A stretch of DNA of 60,000 nucleotides from Lineus longissimus (lineage: Eukaryota > Nemertea > Pilidiophora > Heteronemertea > Lineidae), in contig NC_088317.1 of the NCBI RefSeq assembly GCF_910592395.1, positions 1,242,001-1,302,000 on the forward strand, given 5' to 3'. Positions 39,201 through 48,200 of this stretch are shown piece after piece (position 1 is the stretch's first letter; each line of letters begins with the position of its first letter). The notes beneath the pieces are model-generated. The model was not told the DNA's origin. It saw only the letters and a list, made by a program, of their open reading frames with translations, and did no database searches. A program made the translations under genes and the position numbers.

Positions 39201-42200
39201 AATGAGTGTAATCAGCCCTGGGCATGTCACAAACTTCTTTAAGTATCATGTTGCCGGATTTTCAACAAAAAGTAGCAGCTGCCAACTCTTATTTGTTTCA
39301 GGAGTATTTTGGTGTAGCGCAGCAAATGGTTAAGTTCAACCCAAACATTATAATCCAAGACAAAGACAAACTATTGTATTCACGAATGATACCCATAATT
39401 CATGATTACGTCTCTACGCTCAGCCCGATTATGGATCCACAGCCTCGGCCAATCATTTATCATCTGATTTTATAGCATAAAGTCAAAGGTCATACCATTA
39501 TCAATCGGTATCACGGCTCAGCGGTATTGATTCAGGAATTGTAAGATGAAGGGATAGTGGATTGTTTTGATGTAATTGGATCAGAATCAGTGGCTCGGGG
39601 CCAAGGAGACGGTGTACCGTGGCGCTTGTGACAATATCTTCTTTCTTGGCTTGAAACCGACCAGGAGACAGTTGGAAGATGGTATTCTGTCTTGCTTTGA
39701 GACACAAACTCATCATGCAGGGATGTTACATTTCAGAAAACTTGACGTGACAACAAGCGACCAACCACAAAAAACTCCACGTTACGTTGCCCCCCCCCCC
39801 CCCCACCCCAGTAACCTCATCTTCATTTGTCGCTATTTCATTCCAGGCCCTGCAAGCAATGTGCGAATCTTTCTAAGTCTTGGTGACGAGAAGCTTCTGT
39901 ATCTGAATACAGATGCCGATAATGTGTCAGGTGACGACGATGAGATAAAAAAGTCATCCTCTGCTCATCAGTTGACCGTCCCGACACAGAATGTCCACTC
40001 GATCAAAGCATCCTCTTCTGATATTGGTACTTTCTTTATAGCAGTTCGAGCTTGTAGTGTCCTCTATCGGTCTCAGTAGCAACTAGCGGAGTTCTGTACG
40101 TTTATTAAAGTTTTAAATGGTAACAGGAAGAGTTGCTTTGATTGCTGTCTTCTTGCAAACCATACAGATGATTAGAAAAAAGATTAGATTAATCTCATCA
40201 AGCTTAGAATTTGGATGAAAGTCTTGCGCAATATCTCCAGAAGTTGCCATTGAGGTACCCAGAGCTCACTCCTATATGCCACTGCACAAGCTTGAAGCTG
40301 ACCTTGACCTAAAGGTCACCACTCTCGGGCTTTACCCAAAACAGTAGCAAACTGAACGATTTCCTGCTTTGTATTCTTATGGCATCTCTAGTGTATACAG
40401 ATTCTGACATGTTCTGCAAAAACTGTCATCAATTTACACTGATAAAGCACTTTACCAATAGCTTTATTTGCACATACCTCTTTTTATGGAAGGGCTGGTC
40501 TCCAGAGCAAACTTCTCCAGGCATTTGTTTACAAACATCAGCAAAGACAGAGTTTACTGATGTTTCGGTTGGATGTCCACATGATGAAACAATTTGAACA
40601 TTGCCAAGCAAATGATTGGCCATTCCGGCCAGCTAGTGCAAATTGCAATTTTACAGATTTACATAGTATGTTTGTTGAGCAATGCTCGTCTTGTTGTCCA
40701 ATACCATCAGATTCCTCTACCACCTCCGAGACGCCCACTGTCACAAAATTCCAAATGAAACGTTTCTCAATCAATGACCGATGTATTGATCCTGTGCTGC
40801 CTGTTTGCAAAGGTTGGATCTGGCCCCAGGTAATACTGTAAACAACCAAATCAGTGCCAGCCATCATGAGACGAAGATTTTCATTTCCAAAAGTCTCTTG
40901 TTGAACACCTGTGGTGATAAATGTTTAACTGACTCATGACCATCAAATATTCAGTATTCTTTAGTGTCTGGACCATAGTGGGTTGGCACTACAAGTTGCA
41001 GTGATACGCAATATCCCCAAAGGCAAAAAGCTGACAACGGAGATCTCCTTTCTGTCTTGTTAAAAACACTCAACAGTTTCCTACGTTGGCAGTTTGTGTC
41101 AAGACTTCCCCGAGGTTCCAAGTCACAGTGAGATCATACCTCAACGCAACGAACATCAAAGATCAAGTAACCTCACACACTTTCTTATGCACTTGCCCAT
41201 GGCACCTCCATGTGATGTGGCATCCCTTCAGAATCTTCTAACATCATTAGAGCCGCTGATTAGCTCTTAAAACAAAGACATGACGCGGTGCCTTGATTTT
41301 GAATGAATGTCAACACTCTTGTTACGAACGTCATTAAGAATTCTAAACAGAGAGATGTTCGAAGTACACTGAGTGGGTTGGGTTATAAAGAGTTACTTGG
41401 GGACAGAACATGTGAATGGCTTGAAGGTGGCTTCATACAAGACCGGCTCAATCTGGAACACAGCAATATGACTACTGAACCACAAAACGTGATGTAAGTG
41501 ATTTATCACCAGTTCATATATACGAACAGCGATAAGTCAATAAAAATCAGAGTTGGTCGAACGGATTCTAAATGGAGCGAGTGCCCACAGAATTAGATCA
41601 ACAAATATTACTTTGAAGGAATGAGATTTGCTCCTGAGAATATCAAAGTGATGTGTTTGCTGCAAACGTCCTCCAGAGAAGTCTGGCCCTGGGGGACATG
41701 GGGGGAAACTGAGAGTGGTTTATACGACCTACGGGAGGTATTCATCATGTTGTACAGTGATGACAACATGTTGTTAAATGAGTTTCCTTGTGATTAGAGT
41801 CACGACACCGTTAAGCTCGGCAGCCAACTCTGCATCTCTATAGATTCACCAAACCTTTTTGAAAGCCAGACACCAAGACGGCTGATCAAAACCAGCATCT
41901 TCTCATGACATTTGTCAGAAATGCAATTGCAGCTTTTTCCAATGTAACCTTTGCATTTTCTTAAAAAGTGAGCTTTCGTATCTCGTGGGATTTTTGACGG
42001 CATCCTTTATTGAATATGAATGCTTTTGTGTTGACGTTTGTTCTCATCCATCGAGTTGGCATTCGTTAGATTTGAAATCAGTTTTTAGCAATTCCATTTC
42101 ATTCCAGTGTTCAATCAGGAAAAAAAAAAAGGCTGTGTTTTTAAAAGGTCACAGCTCTCTGGATCAAGGAATCTTTGACCTTTGATTTAACAACTACCTC

Positions 42201-45200
42201 CTTCACACATATATATTTCTGAATTGGTATAGATCCTGCATATTCTCCACAAAATGCTGATGTCTGTCAATTACTGGATTCAAAGATACACTATTGCCAT
42301 CTGCTGTTAGAGCTAGAAATTAGCACTCGATATCTTCATTGATCCCAATACAGTGATCCTTGTCACATATTACTCAGACATGTGGACTGGTCTGAAATTA
42401 TTTGCTCAAGTGTTATCAGTTTTATCAATTTTAGCTGTTGTGTTTAGTGTTGTCACGGAAACATGAATTTCTGGAAGTGCTCAGAGTAAGTAATGCACTT
42501 ATGATAAAAAACTAATCAAATCAAAGATTCTTCTAGGTTTTCATGGAGCACCACCAGGGGTCTCCACTGGATAGCATCACGTTATTGAAAAAAAACTACA
42601 AGTAAACTTGGTTTTGCATCAAAGCTTCAACCCCCGCATGGTGTTCCCATCATTCTGCCTGGCTCCCCCTATCGCATTAAAGCTGAACTGTGTATGTCTA
42701 TGCTCCTGGGTCATACCTTGGCCTTCCTTAAGCTGAATATGTAAACCTCGAATGTTCGTGGGATCTTTGGCATTCCCTCTGACTTGGACTTGCTTCAATA
42801 TCCCTTGGCATGCTGTTTCATATCCAAGGAAATCACCTCAAACCCTTCACTTTCGCTGCAGTTTTCCCAAAGCCAAAACCCATGTCCTGCCCACTTTTGC
42901 AATGGCACCGAAGTCTATACACTCCTGTGATATAATGCCCTCCAAACCATAAATATTTCAGGAAAAGAAAGCATTCATTTCCGATACCTCTGAAACTCAT
43001 ACAAAGTTTCCCCACATTTTGCTTCATTTTTCTGGAAAAATATTGAGATGAAGTAGTTGCCTTCATTGAAAATACTAAACAGCATGAACTAATTTATGAC
43101 AGTGCTATTACCCTAGCTGGGACTAGTGCTATTACCCTAGCTGGGACCAGTGCTATTACCCAAACTGGGACTAGTGCTATTACCCTCGCTGGGACTAGTG
43201 CTATTACCCTAGCTGGGACTAGTGCTATTACCCTAGCTGGGACTAGTGCTATTACCCTAGCTGGGACTAGTGCTATTACCCTAGCTGGGACTAGTGCTAT
43301 TACCTAGCTGGGACTAGTGCCCTTCTGTACCTTCTGTTGAGGCATTTGACTAAAACTGCTTGTAATAAATGGCATCCCTTATGTTCTATCTGCATGTAAA
43401 AAGGTCTTGTGCTTCAGTATTTGTCAAATACAATTGAGTGTTTTCATAGTCAGTCATGTTGGAGGGCAGAACAATGATTTGTCATGCCTGACTTAATTGA
43501 TTCAAATGCTGTCATGGTCATTTGGACATGCTCTCTTTTGCCTGTCCCTCCAGCATGGCAGATTATAAAGTCAGGTGAAATGACTCTATTGTGGGTTTAA
43601 CTTTCATGCCTTTTCACTTCATCTGCGGGACATATGTAACTTATGGACTTACACATCAAGAAAAAAGTTTTACAGATTTGCCAGAAGGAACAACAAAATA
43701 TGGATGTATATATCACTGAAACCAGATGACAACTTATGGGTGGGGATGTTTATTTGGATCTTTATGTGGACTTGGATATATACATGCACTCATGATTCAG
43801 TGGATATAATCTTGGAATCCATTTCAAAGTTTTACAGAAACTTATTGTTTGATGAAGAAGCTGTGTATACGGAATCTCAAATAATTCCTGAAACTATCCG
43901 CTAAAGATTTGCCTATTGGTCCTTTCCAGATGTCTTCGATAGCGACCAAAATATTTCAATGGCCCAAGCAAAAGGCGGCTTCGACCGAAAGATGTCGGCA
44001 CCCGCCTTTTCCATACATCAGACATGTCAGAAGATGAAAGAACAACAACAACAACAACAACATTTAGAACGATCGCCCGAAGTCGAGAACATCCCGGAGG
44101 AGGTTTCATTTAGCAAGCGGAATAATCTTAAGCCTGCAAGGTGTGTAAGACCATTACAAATTTTCAGACCCCCTTCATCTGCCCGCAAAAAAAGGCTTAC
44201 ATGTTGAGGCCTATGTACAGGTGTAGACATATGTGTCAGTATAAAAACAGCAGTGGTTGTTCAAGTTTGAAGAATCCTGTTTTCGATTCCAGTCCGAAGT
44301 TCCGACGAAGTCACAGCGACACGCCACATGAGTCTCGCTCAATGGAACGCTCACACTGTATAGACGAAGATGATGACGAACCACCTCCTCCTCCTCCACC
44401 ATTGGTCGATGATGACATCAGTCCCGTTCCGATGTACAATCGCCATGGGTCACCAGAACCAATAGAGAAACCACCTCCTCCTGTGGTCCGGCAGGAGACA
44501 GCTCCTAAGGTACATCTCATCAGCAAACTTTCCAATAACCAAATTCATTTTACTAACTGCCTAAACTCCCTGCGTTGATCAACCTCAGTATTTCAGTTAA
44601 CATTCCTTTGATTTTTTTGTATTTGATCTGTTTCCTCCAGAAACTCTAGTTTTCCTTTTGCACCCAACAATGCAAGCTGCAGCCCAAGAATCTGACCTCA
44701 TGTGTTCAATCAGTAGCCGGTCCTCAAAGCTGCCCTTGCGTTGCGTGAGGTGAAAGCTGTTTGTTTCCTGCATCCTCTCCCTGGAGCAAGTCATAGCTTC
44801 CCTGTAGTTCCTGCATGACCCCCTACCTGCTTGAAACCTAACCTCAGCTTCCTCAGTAGCGGATCCAGGAGGTGTAGAGGAGTTTGCGCCCTCCTTCACT
44901 TGAAATCAACATTGAAATTATCAATTCATGACACTGGCACTAAAAAACCACCAGGGCGTCCTTCTTTCTGAACTCTCAAGTCTCCTGTATCCGTATCTGA
45001 GTCCTACTTACTCCTTATTTGATTCTCATTTCATTTGAAACCTTTCTTTCCCGCTAACAACTTCTATCGACTTTGTTGCAGTTCTTTTTCCCCGAAGTGC
45101 CGCTCCCATCTTGGGATCAATTAAACTCAACCACCAGTTTACCTAATAAGAGCTCGCGTATGAGCTCCACAGGGAGCCTCGCTTTGAGTCAGTACGCGGG

Positions 45201-48200
45201 CTCCAAAGAGAGCCTCTCCGACTATAACCCGTATCTCAGTTTGGTTGGCTACGGTTACGGGAGTAATTCCCGACGTCATCGTCGACGTCGCTCGGGTAGT
45301 CGTAGTTATGTTTACGATCAGGTAAAACGATGCCGTTCGCTGATAGATTTGAGCACTGCTTATTATCTTCTGCATCTGTCCCACTCTCTCACTCAATCTT
45401 GTTGTTTTTACGTGAGCTTCTCTAAACTTGGTTGTGATATATTCCATGTCATCCTCTTCCCAAAGAAACATTTCCCCTTCATGCTTTGAAGGTCAAGAGA
45501 AGCTTTGATTGTTCTTGCTGTTTTACACAAAGTCGCAGTATGTCGCTCTGAACACTATGTTATCTTCACAATGTCAGTAATTCAGCTATGGTGGGAAGAC
45601 ACTCCACCATAGTACCCATGTATGTCTCACGCTGTGCGCTCAAGTTTCAGGCACAAGAGCTACCAGGAGCTTTTTATGTTGTAATTTCATCCCTTGTCAG
45701 ACTGTCTTACTTTGGCAAATGGTCAAAAGAGTGTACTTATATGTATGTGTGGTGATTATTTTTTTGAAGTGCTGTTCATATTCTTTGATTTTGATGAAAA
45801 AACATCCTGGAATAACATCCAAGCTGTATTGAAGGTAGGATAATGCTGTTAACCTGAAAATGTCCCAGGGCTTTTAGTTTGAGATATATTGGCATGAAAA
45901 TCTAATTGAAGTTGAAATTTCATGAAACTGTGAAATCACTTGCTGACGCAGCACTTTACAAGAGAAGGATGCCATGACCACAATGAAAGTATTGGACTTA
46001 TTCTTTCCTCTCTCTATTACAGGCTCAAGGATATGATCCAGTTTCGCCCGTACCAGCCTCGCAGGAGGAGACCCTGACGATGACAACCACCTCACGTTCG
46101 CACACGCTCACTAACACGCTGAGTTCGACGACAAGTCGCGACTCAAATAAAACGGATGAATCGGAGGAGGAGGTGAGAAGGAAGGTATGAGGAACTAACA
46201 CCGTAACATCGCAATCTTCCTGCATGAAACACGTGTTCTGAGAACCCGATCTATCCATATATTGACAAACCCACTCTCACTTAAGATCGAGTTCAAACAT
46301 GAAGTTAGAACTTTCTACGCAGTATGTAGTCAGATTCAGTCAGATTTTGACCTCAAGTCTCCTGCCTGTTACAGGCTAAGACTGGGAGTAGGAGTAGGGG
46401 GGTATTCGCTATCCTGCTTTTTCATCGAGGCCTTCTCTTTTGCCAACATAAATCCTACCACCAAATAATCTTACTCTAACTACCGTATTTTGCTGCGTAT
46501 AAAACGCATCGGGGTATAAAGCGCACCCATTGAGTCCGTAGACAAAATCCAGACATAAGGCGCACCTACGTATAACACGCAGTACATTTTCTGAGATGCC
46601 CCCTGCCTATCTTTCCTTCGTAAAAGCCTCGCTTTGATGTTAAATCATGGCGGCACACGATCAGCTGATTTATCGATTTGGATTTATCTCGCATCTACGC
46701 TCTGAATATTGCCGCTAAGGACCCTCAAAAACATTTATAGAAGTAACTGAAATGATAATGAGGATACTAATATGTATTGCGTACAGAACAGGCGAGTTAG
46801 CATCGGTGAACTATGCAAAGTGCATCGATATTCCCGATTTTTCTTTCGTGCAAAAATATAAAATGCGCCGACTTGGTTGCGAGCCAAAAAAGCCGTCAAA
46901 AGAAATGAGTTGATGGAAAAAATCTTGTGATCATTCGGTGGCTTCCTAGGGCTAGGCCATAGATAACACGCACCTTCGTATAACGCGCACCCCCCGATTT
47001 TAGGGCTTTCTTGGGTCAAAAAGCTGCGCCTTATACGCAGCAAAATACTTAACAAACTACCTAACTTACTAGTTGTGAAATGAGTGGATGGCACGAAAGC
47101 AAAATGGTGACAACTTTAGTCAATTCACATTAAAAGCGATGTCTTGCAAAGCAATAAAATGGAAAACGTGGACGCCTGGTCTCACCAGACAGGCTGATAA
47201 ACTCACGACATTGCCATAGAATGTGTCACAGTCTTCACAGTCTATCCCTCCAACTGCCCTCTTAAAGTTCCCTTCCCCAGATTCAATGACCATGTGTCCA
47301 TCTTGTCACATCTTGCCATTCCAGAGATACCCGGCTGATAAAGCGTACTACATTGCCAAAGAATTACTGATGACAGAGAGAACGTATAAGAAAGACTTAG
47401 AGGTGCTAACTGTGGTAAGTGGTCCTTGGGCAAGTCATTTTAATAGGAGTGCCACCTCATTTGTATAGGTTTAAAAGCAAGATTTTACTCAACTGTATAA
47501 TGCACTATACGCTCACTGTGCCTCATTTTGATGGCAGCGGTTATGGTTAGGTACTGTACCTTGAATATTTGTCCGACATATCTCTTTCCTGATTTCAGTG
47601 GTTCCGTAATACTGTCTGCCATAAGGAACTGATCCCGAAATACTTGGAAGCTCTCATGTTCTCCTTCCTAGACGAGATCTATGAACATCACTGTTACTTC
47701 CTAAAGGAGTTAGAGCAGAGATTGGCTATGTGGTAAGTTGATCTATGAACAATAAATAGACACTAATTTGTGTTGTATATTCGCTGTCTAACATCACCTG
47801 ATTTTCCCTGATGTATCATTGTTATTCCCGACTAATCCCTTCGTTATTTTGTCGCAGGGAAGGGAAATCAAATGCACACTTGAACGGTGACTACAGGAAG
47901 GTGGGAGATCTCATGTTAAGTAATATGAAAGTCTTGCCTGTAAGTATGTGACAAATACCTTTTGGCATTTCCTTCAAAACATGTTTCCAGCCTGAGGGAT
48001 GACTTAAACTATTACACTGTTTTGTATACAATGAGCAGAGACTCATAGCCTTGTGGTTAACACTGCTGGCTACCACGCAAAAGGGCCCAAAGTCGGAGTC
48101 ACTATGCCAGTAAACCCAATTGGTACCTTACTGCAGTGGCAAACTAAACCACTCATTCCGCCTTGGAGGAGGAGGAATACTTCCTGGAGAAAATCACCTC

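Larger units (their letters stand above)
32404..39846 (+). other. FARP1/2: Long intron
   Basis: No supported exon. Contents noted: a tRNA B-box-like sequence in reverse orientation at about 32878-32900, a 51-bp tandem repeat at 33246-33380, a poly-G run at about 34843, and an AGGTCA DR1 at 38925-38937. Confidence 0.5.
39931..43929 (+). other. FARP1/2: Intron with minisatellite
   Basis: Holds a possible alternative first exon (41303-41494), an AGGTCA cluster at 40299-40318 and the 24-bp minisatellite at 43101-43320. Other open frames look incidental. Confidence 0.45.

Noticed and set aside
39224-40079. Long + strand open frames
   Set aside because: Only the 39847-39930 part has splice boundaries. 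The rest crosses a poly-C run and shows no family similarity.
40560-40841. 93-codon open frame with many Cys and Ser
   Set aside because: No splice sites of matching phase, overlapped by an equally long frame on the other strand, no recognised family.
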